NCBI RefSeq assembly: GCF_030622045.1
Contig: NZ_CP130886.1
Coordinates: 6,518,001 to 6,582,000 of the forward strand
Origin: Planctellipticum variicoloris
GTDB taxonomy: Bacteria; Planctomycetota; Planctomycetia; Planctomycetales; Planctomycetaceae
Length of the DNA stretch: 64,000 bases
Reading direction: 5' to 3'
Shown here: positions 26,139 to 34,755 of the stretch, in pieces
Numbering within the stretch: position 1 is the stretch's first letter
Layout: every line of letters begins with the position of its first letter
Made by a program: the position numbers and the translations under genes
Notes under the pieces: model-generated
The model's input: the letters and a program-made list of their open reading frames with translations, nothing else
What the model was told of the DNA's origin: nothing
The model's database searches: none

Positions 26139-26870
26139 ATGACGAACGTACTTGACCGTGCGTCGGCGAATCCTCGATGTCGAAAAGAGCACTTCTATCG
26201 GAAGCAGGTCCGGCAACCGGGAATTGCGTCATTGGACGATTCCAAGGCGTTGTTCGCTCTTTCCCGCGAGTGCAGCAAAAGCAATTACGTCCAGCAGAAT
26301 CTGCCGAGGATCGTGCGGAAGGATGTTGAGCGTGCTTTTTCTCCCGCAGCGTCCGCGAGGATTGGTTCCAAAGAAGGGTTCCTGGCGCTTCAATCGAATC
26401 TGAAGAAGCAGGTCGAAGGTGTGCTGAACTCCGCCACCATCACGAAGGGCGGCGAGATTGTCTTGTTCCTCGGCGCCAGGGAGTTATACGGTCACCCGTT
26501 GGGGCCAAGCCAGTTCCCCAATGCCATCAGTTGGCTCACGGTCAACGCTGCGAAAAAAGCATCAGCCGAAAGCAGCCTGGTCAAGCGCCTGACCGCAATT
26601 GAAGCGTCCGGAAAACGGGACAAGGCTCTGGATGAGCTGTATGATGCCATCGACGAAATGCTCTACGAAGGAAAGTTGCCTGAACTTGGCGACTTGCTGG
26701 AAGAGTTAGACGTTAGCGAGATGTCCATCCATGTCATGCTTGGCTTCTTGACGGCGACATTGCCCGCAAGGGACCAACTGAGTTCGGCGCGAGAAGCTCT
26801 AAAGTCCCGCGTCGAAGCCGAACTACGACACCGGGGTGAATTCCGGGAGTCGTTGCTGGCAGGTTTGTAG
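26139..26870 (+). CDS. Hypothetical helical protein, gene 2 of the three-gene island
   Basis: 243 residues, no signal or membrane segment. Basic N-terminus (NPRCRKEHFYRKQVRQPG), a mid-section GGEIVLFLGARELYGHPLG, and a helical C-terminal module (LDELYDAIDEMLYEGKLPEL...VMLGFLTATLPARDQL...RVEAELRHRGEF). I recall similar C-terminal modules in uncharacterised bacterial proteins, where they seem to be a protein-protein adaptor; no function is assigned. GGAG within the end of gene 1 serves as ribosome binding site, indicating co-translation. Confidence 0.8.
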   Translation: MTNVLDRASANPRCRKEHFYRKQVRQPGIASLDDSKALFALSRECSKSNYVQQNLPRIVRKDVERAFSPAASARIGSKEGFLALQSNLKKQVEGVLNSATITKGGEIVLFLGARELYGHPLGPSQFPNAISWLTVNAAKKASAESSLVKRLTAIEASGKRDKALDELYDAIDEMLYEGKLPELGDLLEELDVSEMSIHVMLGFLTATLPARDQLSSAREALKSRVEAELRHRGEFRESLLAGL

Positions 26871-26884
26871 ACGTCGTTCAGTGA

Positions 26885-27574
26885 GTGACTGTGCGTTCAA
26901 GATCAACGGACCTCGGCATGCGGCGGGTTCATCTTTCGAGTTCCACGTCCGTCCGTCAAATGGGGGCTCTTGCAGTCTTCTTTGAAACTGAGAACGGCCA
27001 TCTCAAGCACGTCGGATTGCTTTATCGCGACTCGGACACCCAGGCCATCCGAAAGCTGCATCTTGCATGGCACTTTCATCTTCTGGAAGAACCTTGCGAA
27101 GACGCGGTTTGGTGGATTCGGCCGGGAGTCGACGACGAGCGGCTCGTCCAGGTTGCAGCGATTGGTCGGAAGGTGTGGCGTTCAAATGGTAAGCGGGTGC
27201 CTTACGGATTCAGCCATCCTAACGACGCGTTCGACGCGGCGACCGGGCAATTGCTGTTCGGTCCGACCCGGCATGGATTGACGTGTGCGTCTTTTGTACT
27301 TGCCGTATTTCATTGTGCCGGAATTCCGCTGATCGACTACGACGATTGGCCAGCTCGTCCAGACGACGCTGATTGGCAGCGGCAGATCATCGAAACTCTT
27401 GAACTGCGCAACTGCGACAAAGCGCATGTCGTTGACGTGCGAGGTCAAATCGGCGCCGTGAGGTATCGGCCGGGCGAGGTTGCGGGAGCATCAATCGAAA
27501 GGATCATTCCGACGAGCCTCGCCATCGCTGAAAGAAACTGCGAGAGCATTCGGCAACTCATAAACAACAGTTAG
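26885..27574 (+). CDS. Putative permuted NlpC/P60-type papain-fold protein, gene 3 of the island
   Basis: 229 residues. A strand containing LKHVGLLYRD (candidate catalytic His near residue 41) precedes a helix with GLTCASFVLAVFHCAG (candidate catalytic Cys near 133). His before Cys is the order of circularly permuted NlpC/P60 (YiiX/LRAT-like) cysteine hydrolases, and HVGxxY is the expected strand. No signal peptide is visible, so the target would be cytosolic, unlike most cell-wall NlpC/P60 enzymes. The start is uncertain: GTG 26885, GTG 26891 or ATG 26918; none has a strong Shine-Dalgarno. It lies 14 bases after gene 2. Assignment is by eye only. Confidence 0.72.
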   Translation: MTVRSRSTDLGMRRVHLSSSTSVRQMGALAVFFETENGHLKHVGLLYRDSDTQAIRKLHLAWHFHLLEEPCEDAVWWIRPGVDDERLVQVAAIGRKVWRSNGKRVPYGFSHPNDAFDAATGQLLFGPTRHGLTCASFVLAVFHCAGIPLIDYDDWPARPDDADWQRQIIETLELRNCDKAHVVDVRGQIGAVRYRPGEVAGASIERIIPTSLAIAERNCESIRQLINNS

Positions 27575-27609
27575 CGAGGCGAGCAATCCGAGACGATGCC
27601 GGCGGCGCC

Positions 27610-27629
27610 GTTGCCATTCCAATGGCAAC
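27610..27629. repeat. Short perfect hairpin
   Basis: GTTGCCATT and AATGGCAAC form a 9-bp stem with a 2-base loop, 35 bases beyond the stop of the island's third gene. There is no T-run. It may belong to a dispersed intergenic element that also includes the GTCGCGGAGCGAC palindrome just downstream. Confidence 0.6.
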
Positions 27630-27760
27630 CAGGGTCGCGGAGCGACAGGAGGGCGAGCAAGATGGTTGGTCGTGTGAGCCTCCTGCGGCCTTGCCGCCCA
27701 GAATAGGCCGCGGGCGGCCAATCTGGGCCACTCCGCAGTCTGTCCAGGGCGAAGCCCCCA

Positions 27761-30355
27761 TCACTTCGCCTCGGCTTCTTCTTTCGCCGGCTCAGCCGTC
27801 GGGGTGGCGACCGGGCGGCGGGCCTGGAAGAGGCGGGGGGCGCCGCCGGTCAGGGGGACGCGGAATTCGGAGTGGGTGCCGCAGTTCAGCGTGTAGATCT
27901 CCCAGCCGGTCTCTTTGGCGTAACGACGGTAGGTGAGCGGGTAGGGGATATCGAAGAACTGCGATTCGCCCGGCTTGACGGTATAGGGACCGCCCCAGCC
28001 GCTGTAGGGGCCTTTGGTCTCGTACGTGAAAGGCTCGTCGCTGAGGTTCGTCAGCTTGACCCCGGCGGGCTTGAAGACCGCTTCCAGGACGGACGGTTTC
28101 CAGCCGAAGTCCTGAATCCGCAACCGGGTGAAGCCGAGCGCCAGGTCGGGGACTTCGGAGACCGCGATCGGCTTGTCCTTCGTCAGCGCGTCCCAGCTTT
28201 CGCGGAACAGCTCGACCAGTTCGTCGGATTTCAGAGCGGCGTCCTGCGGTTCATAGCCTTTCACAAACGTGGCGACGCCGTCCACCCGCTGGGTCGGCAG
28301 CCAGTCGAGGCGCACGACGCGCAGATCGAAGGCGGGCTTCTGAAGTTCGGCGGAAACCTGCTCCTGGATCTCCAGGTCGACTTGAGCGCAGGGCTGCCAG
28401 GTCTTCTCAGCCGGGTCGGTCTTGATCGAGACAATCAGCCGGCCGCGGGGGAGCCGGAACTGCAGCGGGCCGTCGGCGGACGGACCGACTTCCAGCGGGG
28501 AGAGCATCTGGAACTGGGTGCGGACCCGCAGCCCGTCGCCGTAGCGCTTCAAGTCGGGAATCAGTTCCCGCAGGACGGCGGGGTCGGCGAACTTGGCGAA
28601 CGACGGCTCGGGGATGTCGAGGACGTCGAGCTTCGCCAGCCCGGAATCGACGATGAGCTGCGTCAGGGGACCGAGGAGCTGAGGGGCGATCGCCAGCGAC
28701 AGGTCGCCGCCGGTCCCCACCGATTCCAGGCTCGCACCGGCCGGCTTCGCCTGAATCGGCGTGGCGGGAGAGTGGGCGGGATCGAGGCTTTCTGCAGAGA
28801 GCCCGACCACCAGGGAGAGGCCGTTGGCGTCGACCGTCACCTGATCCGGGAAGACCTGGACGCGGGGCTGGTAGACGGGGAGCGGCCACAGGCCGGCGAG
28901 GTACTGGTCGACGTCGATGACCTGCAGTTGTTTTTCGAGCTGAGCGACGATGCTCGGGGCGAGATTACGGACTTCGTTCTCGATCCGGCCGCGGGCGCCG
29001 TAGAGTCCGCTCATCAGTCCGTCGTTGACCCGCTCTTCGGTCATGCCGAAGCCCTGGGTCGAAATTCCCGCGGGAGACGAGACCGAGTAGTTGTTGGCGG
29101 GAATCTGGAAGCTGGCGTTGTTGAGGCGGAGGCGGAGCTTTCCGGCTTCGACGTAAGGCGTCACGTCCAGGCTGAGCCAGACGGGGCCGTTCTGGCCGAT
29201 GTAGATGCCGATCGGACCGGCCTGGGCGGAGTGCCGATCGCCGTTGATATAGGTGGCTCCGATCGTCATCACGACATTGCGGACGCCGAGCTGAATGCTG
29301 AGGCGGCCCGGCTGCCAGCCCTGGATGTAGACCCGTTCGAGCTGACCGGTGTAGCTGAGCCCGGAGAACTGGACGGAGAAGGACCGTCCGGCGGCGGAGG
29401 TCGAGTCGTACATGTCGTTGAGCCGGCCCGTCAGGAGATTGGGAGGGACGAGCTGGGCCAGCGAATAGGAGAGAGCCTTCAGCGAGTCGTTACCGAGGCG
29501 GATGGCGGCGACCTGAGGGATGTTGACCGCAGGACGGAACTCGGGCTTCGGCACGACTCTGTCGGGCGTGTTGCTGGGCTTGAGGACCGGCGGCGTTTTC
29601 GAAGGATCCGCCAGCCAGTCGTAGAAGGCGTCCCGGCCGTAGACGGCTCCGAGGATGTCGTGCCCCATATCGGGCAACTCCTGGGACGTGACATTTCCCC
29701 CAGCGTCTTTGAGGGCCGCAACCATCGCCCGCGAACGCTCGACGGGGACCAGGCGGTCCTGTTCACCATGAATCGACCAGACGGGGATCTTTGCGAGGGG
29801 GGCGACTTTCGTGGAATCGCCGCCGGAAGAGAGAGCGACCACGGCATTCCAGCGATCGGCGTGCGCCGCGCCGAGGCTCCAGGCGCCGTATCCTCCCATC
29901 GACCAGCCAGTGAGCGTCACCCGCCGCTTGTCGACGCGATAGTGGCTCTCGACGTCGTCCAGAATCTTCACGACGCGGTCGCCGTCGGGGGTCCCCGCGG
30001 CCCAGCCTTCCAGGAGGCGGCCGTCGGTGTCTTCGGATTGCGGGAACACGACAATGAACGGCAGGGTGGAGGCGCGGGCCGCCACGTGCGGCGCCAGGCC
30101 GACGGCAAGCTGCTTGCGATTGTCTGTGCCGCGTTCGCCGGCCCCGTGGAGAAAGACCACCGTCGGCCAGGTGCGGTCGGCGCTGTAGGTCTGCGGGATG
30201 AAGACGTCGTATTTGTGGACGCCGTCCGCGTCCTTCAATGTGCGCTCGATCCACCCCGTCCGCGTCTGAGCGGCGGCGGGGGCGACGGCGGAGACCAGAA
30301 ACGCGGCGGCGACGACAGTCAGCCGGGCAAGGAGGCGGGGCGAAAGCAGAGTCAT
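27761..30355 (-). CDS. Secreted esterase/alpha-beta hydrolase with a long unknown C-terminal region
   Basis: 864 residues with a Sec signal ending at APAAAQ. Residues about 30-270 form an alpha/beta hydrolase of the feruloyl-esterase/polyhydroxybutyrate-depolymerase type: VVFLHGAGERGTDN (oxyanion loop), nucleophile GWSMGG, acid in HGEQDRLVP, and His in MGHDIL. The remaining ~590 residues are mostly beta-strand-like (VTPYVEAGKLRLRLNN; GLRVRTQFQML) and end in a separate module (KLTNLSDEPFTYE...FFDIPYPLTYRRY). I cannot place these. Substrate is likely an ester of a polysaccharide or lipid outside the cytosol; inference. The tail is Glu/Ala-rich. Confidence 0.88.
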   Translation of the reverse strand: MTLLSPRLLARLTVVAAAFLVSAVAPAAAQTRTGWIERTLKDADGVHKYDVFIPQTYSADRTWPTVVFLHGAGERGTDNRKQLAVGLAPHVAARASTLPFIVVFPQSEDTDGRLLEGWAAGTPDGDRVVKILDDVESHYRVDKRRVTLTGWSMGGYGAWSLGAAHADRWNAVVALSSGGDSTKVAPLAKIPVWSIHGEQDRLVPVERSRAMVAALKDAGGNVTSQELPDMGHDILGAVYGRDAFYDWLADPSKTPPVLKPSNTPDRVVPKPEFRPAVNIPQVAAIRLGNDSLKALSYSLAQLVPPNLLTGRLNDMYDSTSAAGRSFSVQFSGLSYTGQLERVYIQGWQPGRLSIQLGVRNVVMTIGATYINGDRHSAQAGPIGIYIGQNGPVWLSLDVTPYVEAGKLRLRLNNASFQIPANNYSVSSPAGISTQGFGMTEERVNDGLMSGLYGARGRIENEVRNLAPSIVAQLEKQLQVIDVDQYLAGLWPLPVYQPRVQVFPDQVTVDANGLSLVVGLSAESLDPAHSPATPIQAKPAGASLESVGTGGDLSLAIAPQLLGPLTQLIVDSGLAKLDVLDIPEPSFAKFADPAVLRELIPDLKRYGDGLRVRTQFQMLSPLEVGPSADGPLQFRLPRGRLIVSIKTDPAEKTWQPCAQVDLEIQEQVSAELQKPAFDLRVVRLDWLPTQRVDGVATFVKGYEPQDAALKSDELVELFRESWDALTKDKPIAVSEVPDLALGFTRLRIQDFGWKPSVLEAVFKPAGVKLTNLSDEPFTYETKGPYSGWGGPYTVKPGESQFFDIPYPLTYRRYAKETGWEIYTLNCGTHSEFRVPLTGGAPRLFQARRPVATPTAEPAKEEAEAK

Positions 30356-30595
30356 CGTGCACCTGTCAGGGGCAAAGTCGGACGCCGATCGCGAGACTCC
30401 AGGGGTTCTCGGAAGACTTTGGCGATTGCGCCTATCTTTCGGCAGTGGTTTCGGAGAGTCAACAGCGTGATGTGAATCGGACTCCGATTCTTCAACCTGG
30501 CAAGGGAGGTCGATGTGCGTTCGCCGCCTGTGCTGGCTGGGGAGTCAGCCGCAGAATGATTCAAGTTTGGCGTTGCTGGCCATCGTGGCGAGCGG

Positions 30596-31069
30596 CTATC
30601 GAGAGATGGGAAGCTCTCGAATGAACCATTGGTCGAAGGCGGCTTTGTCTTCCGGATCGGCGATTCGATCTCCGGCGGCCCGGGCTTCGGCCCGGAACGC
30701 GGCCGCCGAAGCATCTCCCGCCACTGCGTGGGCGCGGGCGAGCGCATCGTGGGCAAATGCCCAGTCCCAGTCGGCCGCGGCGTCCGCGGCCTCGCTCAAC
30801 AACTCCCGGGTCCGACGGGCGTGATGCAGGGCGGGCTCGGCCCGACCGGCTGCGGCGTACGCGTTTGCGAGCAGGTTTTGGGCCCGGGCGTGATGGAGCA
30901 CCGTCCCGACCTGCAGCCAGTGGTGGCAGGCGGCATGCGCCAGATGGATGATCCGCTCGCTTTCAACGGTCGACTGCGCGGCGGCCTCCAGCAGCGACCA
31001 CGCATCGTTGTTGCATTCCACGGCGAACCACTGGTGAGCAACCGCCACTTCGAAGGGAGGCTGGGCCAT
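30596..31069 (-). CDS. TPR-like helical protein of unknown function
   Basis: 157 residues, soluble. Repeating helix pairs typical of tetratricopeptide-like folds: HQWFAVECNNDAWSLLE, HLAHAACHHWLQVGTVLHHARAQNLLANAYAAAGR, HARRTRELLSEA, and FAHDALARAHAVAGD. Similar small TPR-like proteins occur widely in bacteria without a known role. Start ATG 31069. It lies 29 bases downstream of the alkaline phosphatase gene on the same strand and may be cotranscribed with it. Confidence 0.82.
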   Translation of the reverse strand: MAQPPFEVAVAHQWFAVECNNDAWSLLEAAAQSTVESERIIHLAHAACHHWLQVGTVLHHARAQNLLANAYAAAGRAEPALHHARRTRELLSEAADAAADWDWAFAHDALARAHAVAGDASAAAFRAEARAAGDRIADPEDKAAFDQWFIRELPISR

Positions 31070-31098
31070 GCGCAGGTCTCCAGACCACAGGGACGACT

Positions 31099-32757
31099 TC
31101 AGCGACGAGACGCGGTTTTCGCGGGAGCGACGAGGAGGTCGGGCCGCTTCAGAACAAAATAATGTCCGTGGTCGGCCGTGACAATCAGCAGCGACTCCTG
31201 CCAGTTGCTGTGCTGCTCGACCCAGTCGGTGATGGCTTTGACGGCCTTGTCGCCGGACTTCACGGCCCCGATGGAGTTGTCGAGGTTGTCGTCGTGGTTG
31301 GCCCAGTCGACATCTCCCGGCTCGACCAGCAGCCAGAATCCCTTCGGATTCTTCGACAGGACCGTGATTGCCGCCGTGGCCATATCCGCGATTGTCGGAT
31401 TCTCCAGCAGATCCGCGGGAGTGTACTCTTCAATCTTGTCGGTCCGGCCCGGGGCGGGCCGAAAATCTCCGTCCGCGGTTGCGAACGGCAGATGGCTGGT
31501 CGCGGCGACGCCGTAGAAGCCCAGGAGGCGGTGTCCGCCCGCCGCCGCCGCGCCGGCATCGGCCAGCAAACGGTTTTCCCCGGACTGGCCGGCCGTTCGC
31601 TGCGAGACCACATACTTCCCGCCGTTCTTCACGTCGACGGCGTCCCGGTCGGCGTCGGTCAGGACGGCGTTGCCGGGAACGAAGTTTTTTCCCTGCCCGG
31701 AGTCTTTCTTCCGTTCGCTTCCCCATCCCGTCCCGATGATGACATCCAGGCCGGGCAACGGCTGGTCCGGATGGCTGATCGACTTCAGTCCGAGCAGGTC
31801 GCGGGTGAGGTCCTGATAATCGTCCCGGTCGACGTTGTGGGCGTAGGTGCAGGCGGGGGTGGCGTGGCTGATGGGGACGCTGCTGACGGCGCCGACCGCA
31901 TAACCCAGCGCCTGCACCTGATGGGCGATCGTTTCCACCTGAGCGCCGGTCGCATCGACGTTGACGCTGTTGTTGTAGATCTTGACGCCGGCAGTCATGC
32001 TGCTGGCCGAGCTGGAAGAATCGGTATATGCGTGCTGGAACGCCGGGTCCGGGTCCTTGGAGATCGGGTAGAGCGAATCGCTGCCGGGGGTCCAGGGATT
32101 CGGGCCGCCGTGGGTGGCGCTGTAGCCGCCGAACATGGTGCCGCCGGGGTTCTTGACGGTCTGGGCGTCGACGTCGACCTCGGTGCCGTTGTTGTGCGGG
32201 CTGGTGCACATGTAGCCGAACTGCGTCGTACCGCCGGCGGTATAGTCCAGAAAATGGAGTCCGGTTCCGCGGCCGGAGTCGTATTCGATCTTCTGCCGCT
32301 GGTCAATCGCGGCGTTACGAGTGGTGTCCCAGTCCATGCCGTCGAAGACGACGAGGAAGACATGTTTCTTGCCGGCGGCGAAGGCGGCCTTCTGGATGTC
32401 GTACAGATTCGTCTGGTCGAGGTACTCCGCTTCCGGGTTGAGCGTGTTCGACGGCAGTCTGCCGTAAATCCGTTTCAGCTCCTGTTCGCTGCGATACGGG
32501 CTGTTCGCTCCCGTGTATGACGTGAGGTCGACACCCTTGCCGGCCCCGAGCGTGCCGAACGTGTAGACGGGAATCAGCCGGTTCGAGTGCGATCCCCACG
32601 CGACGTAGTTCTTCGGGTCGGGACCCCAATGGCCGAAGTCTGCAGACTTCGCCTTGACGGCGGCCGTCTGCAGATCGCGGATGTAGTCCTGGGCCGGGAG
32701 CGAAGAGGCGACCATGACGGCCGTCAGGCAGGCGAGCAGCAGAGGGCGGGCAGGCAT
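31099..32757 (-). CDS. Secreted PhoA-type alkaline phosphatase
   Basis: 552 residues with a Sec signal (ending SLPAQ). The alkaline phosphatase fold is evident: first metal-binding Asp in VVFDGMDWDT, the nucleophilic Ser region in TDSSSSASSMTAGVKIYNN, the metal ligands in VEPGDVDWANHDDN and TADHGHYF. It should release phosphate from exported monoesters. It is longer than E. coli PhoA through an N-terminal extension and an insertion around FGGYSATHGG. Start ATG 32757. Confidence 0.92.
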   Translation of the reverse strand: MPARPLLLACLTAVMVASSLPAQDYIRDLQTAAVKAKSADFGHWGPDPKNYVAWGSHSNRLIPVYTFGTLGAGKGVDLTSYTGANSPYRSEQELKRIYGRLPSNTLNPEAEYLDQTNLYDIQKAAFAAGKKHVFLVVFDGMDWDTTRNAAIDQRQKIEYDSGRGTGLHFLDYTAGGTTQFGYMCTSPHNNGTEVDVDAQTVKNPGGTMFGGYSATHGGPNPWTPGSDSLYPISKDPDPAFQHAYTDSSSSASSMTAGVKIYNNSVNVDATGAQVETIAHQVQALGYAVGAVSSVPISHATPACTYAHNVDRDDYQDLTRDLLGLKSISHPDQPLPGLDVIIGTGWGSERKKDSGQGKNFVPGNAVLTDADRDAVDVKNGGKYVVSQRTAGQSGENRLLADAGAAAAGGHRLLGFYGVAATSHLPFATADGDFRPAPGRTDKIEEYTPADLLENPTIADMATAAITVLSKNPKGFWLLVEPGDVDWANHDDNLDNSIGAVKSGDKAVKAITDWVEQHSNWQESLLIVTADHGHYFVLKRPDLLVAPAKTASRR

Positions 32758-32804
32758 CGAAACGGCTTCCTGAATGAGCTGGGCGGGATGGTTGGGGGGA
32801 GAGA

Positions 32805-33167
32805 TCAGTCTTTCGTGGTCCAGGCGACTGGCTGGGGCTGCAGTTCGGGGGTCGGTTGGCCGCCGGCATTCGCCCGGCCGCTCCCTTCGAGCCGGCTGAT
32901 GCAGCGGACCGTCATGTCCTGATCGACCAGGACCTGGCAGCTCAGGCGCAGGCCAGACAGACCGCGAGCCGCGAGGAGCTCCTTTTCTGCGATGGTGATG
33001 TTCTGCGGTTCGCCGGCGACGAACTCCACGCGACAGGTCGTGCAGCGGGCGTTGCCGCCGCAGGCGTGGAGCTGGTCGACTTTGGCGTCTTCGGTGAGGG
33101 CCAGGACGAGGCGTTTGCCCGCCGGGACTTCGAATTCGCCCACACCCTCAACAGTCAAACGAGGCAT
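32805..33167 (-). CDS. [2Fe-2S] ferredoxin
   Basis: 120 residues. The plant-type cluster motif is complete: C-x5-C-x2-C in HACGGNARCTTC and the distal Cys in LRLSCQV. The domain occupies residues 1-95; the last ~25 residues are a Pro/Gln-rich tail (QPTPELQPQP). Cytosolic one-electron carrier; partner unknown. ATG 33167 chosen over TTG 33170 (GGGAG 8 bases upstream). Confidence 0.92.
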   Translation of the reverse strand: MPRLTVEGVGEFEVPAGKRLVLALTEDAKVDQLHACGGNARCTTCRVEFVAGEPQNITIAEKELLAARGLSGLRLSCQVLVDQDMTVRCISRLEGSGRANAGGQPTPELQPQPVAWTTKD

Positions 33168-33278
33168 CAAGACTTCTCCCTGGCTGAAGCCAGCCGGCCT
33201 TCAGCTCTACCGATTCTGACCGCACGCGACAATTCGCCGACGCGCTGTTCATGAACTTTGCACAGACTCTTCGCGAAA

Positions 33279-34175
33279 TCACCACACATCCGCGGCGGCC
33301 ACGCGACGGGCGGCGGCGACTTCTTCCGTCGGCCGACATTCGAGACCCACGAAGTCGCGATAGCCGAGGTCATGGGCCTCTTTCAGGACGCGATTGTAGT
33401 GAATTTCTCCGGTTCCCGGTTCGTTCCGGCCCGGGTGATCGGCAAGTTGCAGGTATCCGATGGTCTTCGTCGCCATCCCCTCGCGCAGGTGCCCGCACAG
33501 GTCCCCTTCGGTGATATGCATATGATAGAGGTCCCAGTTGATCTTCACATGGGACGAGCCGACTTCCTGGCAGATGTGAATTGCCGGGGCGCTGCCGTAC
33601 AGACAGTGCCCCTTGTGATCGACGCGGATATTCATCGGCTCGAGGATCAGCGTCAGGTCGTTGTCCTCGGCGATCTTCGCCACGCTCTTCAGGGCCGCGA
33701 TGACGTTTTTGTGCATCTCGGCCTGGGTCATGCCGGGGACATCGTCGCCGGCGACCACGCAGGCCTTTTTGCACTTGAGCTTCTTCGCGGCGACGCAGGC
33801 GTCTTTGATGGCCTGGACGACGGCGGGATGATTTTTCGGTTCGTTCATGCCGGGCTTGAAGCCCCACGCGGTGAACTGCACGACTTCCAGGCCGAGGTCC
33901 TGGGACAGCGACGCGACGGCGTCGAGATCTTTCCCGGCGAGCGGCCAGAATTCGTAGCCGGGGAAACCGAGCTCGGCCGTCTTTCTGATGCGGTCGAGAA
34001 ATGGCAACTTCGTCCACCACATTTCGCAGTTGACGGCGAACTTTGTATGAGGCGTCTTGCCGATCGATTTCAGATCCGCTGCGGAATCCGCCCCTGCATG
34101 AACGTGCGGCGCCAGGGCGGCCAGTCCGGCGCCGGCGGCCGCCGTGCTGAGGAACGAACGTCGGGAAACACTCAT
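33279..34175 (-). CDS. Tat-exported sugar isomerase/epimerase-like TIM barrel
   Basis: 298 residues. A twin-arginine signal (VSRRSFLSTAAAGAGLAAL) leads a xylose-isomerase-like AP endonuclease 2 barrel closest in pattern to hydroxypyruvate isomerase: GFPGYEFWP, LILEPMN (metal Glu), GSSHVKINWDLYHMHITEGD (metal Asp/His) and the final FVGLECRP. Members isomerise small hydroxy-ketones or epimerise keto-sugars with a divalent metal. Export of a sugar-isomerase-like protein is characteristic of planctomycetes; substrate unknown. Start ATG 34175 begins the signal peptide; AGGA lies 8 bases upstream. Confidence 0.9.
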   Translation of the reverse strand: MSVSRRSFLSTAAAGAGLAALAPHVHAGADSAADLKSIGKTPHTKFAVNCEMWWTKLPFLDRIRKTAELGFPGYEFWPLAGKDLDAVASLSQDLGLEVVQFTAWGFKPGMNEPKNHPAVVQAIKDACVAAKKLKCKKACVVAGDDVPGMTQAEMHKNVIAALKSVAKIAEDNDLTLILEPMNIRVDHKGHCLYGSAPAIHICQEVGSSHVKINWDLYHMHITEGDLCGHLREGMATKTIGYLQLADHPGRNEPGTGEIHYNRVLKEAHDLGYRDFVGLECRPTEEVAAARRVAAADVW

Positions 34176-34300
34176 GGTGCAGATCCTGAAAAAAACACTG
34201 GACGGCGGAGCACGCCGGGACTCAATATACCGCAGTTGCCGGGGGCTGCCCACGCTCTGGGTTCCCCCGAGAGAAATCGCTGCCGGGAGCCGGGCCGATC

Positions 34301-34714
34301 ATGAGTGAAGACGCACCTGTCGCTGCAAACTGGTCGATCCCGCAGGTGACGATCGGCGTCTCGATCGTCGCGGCGATTTTATTCTGGTGCTGCGCGGCCT
34401 CGGCCTATGCCAGTCGAGACGGCAATCCGATCGATCTGCGCGGTCTGCGACCGCGGGCTGCGTCGCGTGCGTTTGCCGTCCAGATGGTCGGCAACTTCGC
34501 CTGGCACAGCGTGGCGCAGATTCCCTCGGCGCCGTGGGTGATCGGCTATGTGATGACGGAGCGACGGGGACTGCTGATTGGCGGTTTGGTGGTCGAGGCC
34601 CTCATCATTACCGGCGGAATGGGGCTGCAGATGCTGGAACGGCGGATCGATCCGCCGCGCAAGAAGAAGCGGAAGCGACGGAAGATTGCGATGCCGGTTG
34701 TTGAACCGGACTGA
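34301..34714 (+). CDS. Small membrane protein of unknown function
   Basis: 137 residues with two hydrophobic segments (VTIGVSIVAAILFWCCAASAY and GLLIGGLVVEALIITGGMGL) separated by a loop, and a strongly basic tail (PPRKKKRKRRK), which should face the cytosol. No family recognised. Divergent from the sugar-isomerase gene (125-base gap). Confidence 0.72.
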   Translation: MSEDAPVAANWSIPQVTIGVSIVAAILFWCCAASAYASRDGNPIDLRGLRPRAASRAFAVQMVGNFAWHSVAQIPSAPWVIGYVMTERRGLLIGGLVVEALIITGGMGLQMLERRIDPPRKKKRKRRKIAMPVVEPD

Positions 34715-34755
34715 GAGTTTGCTGCGATATTCCCGGCGTCGATCAGCCGAACGGT

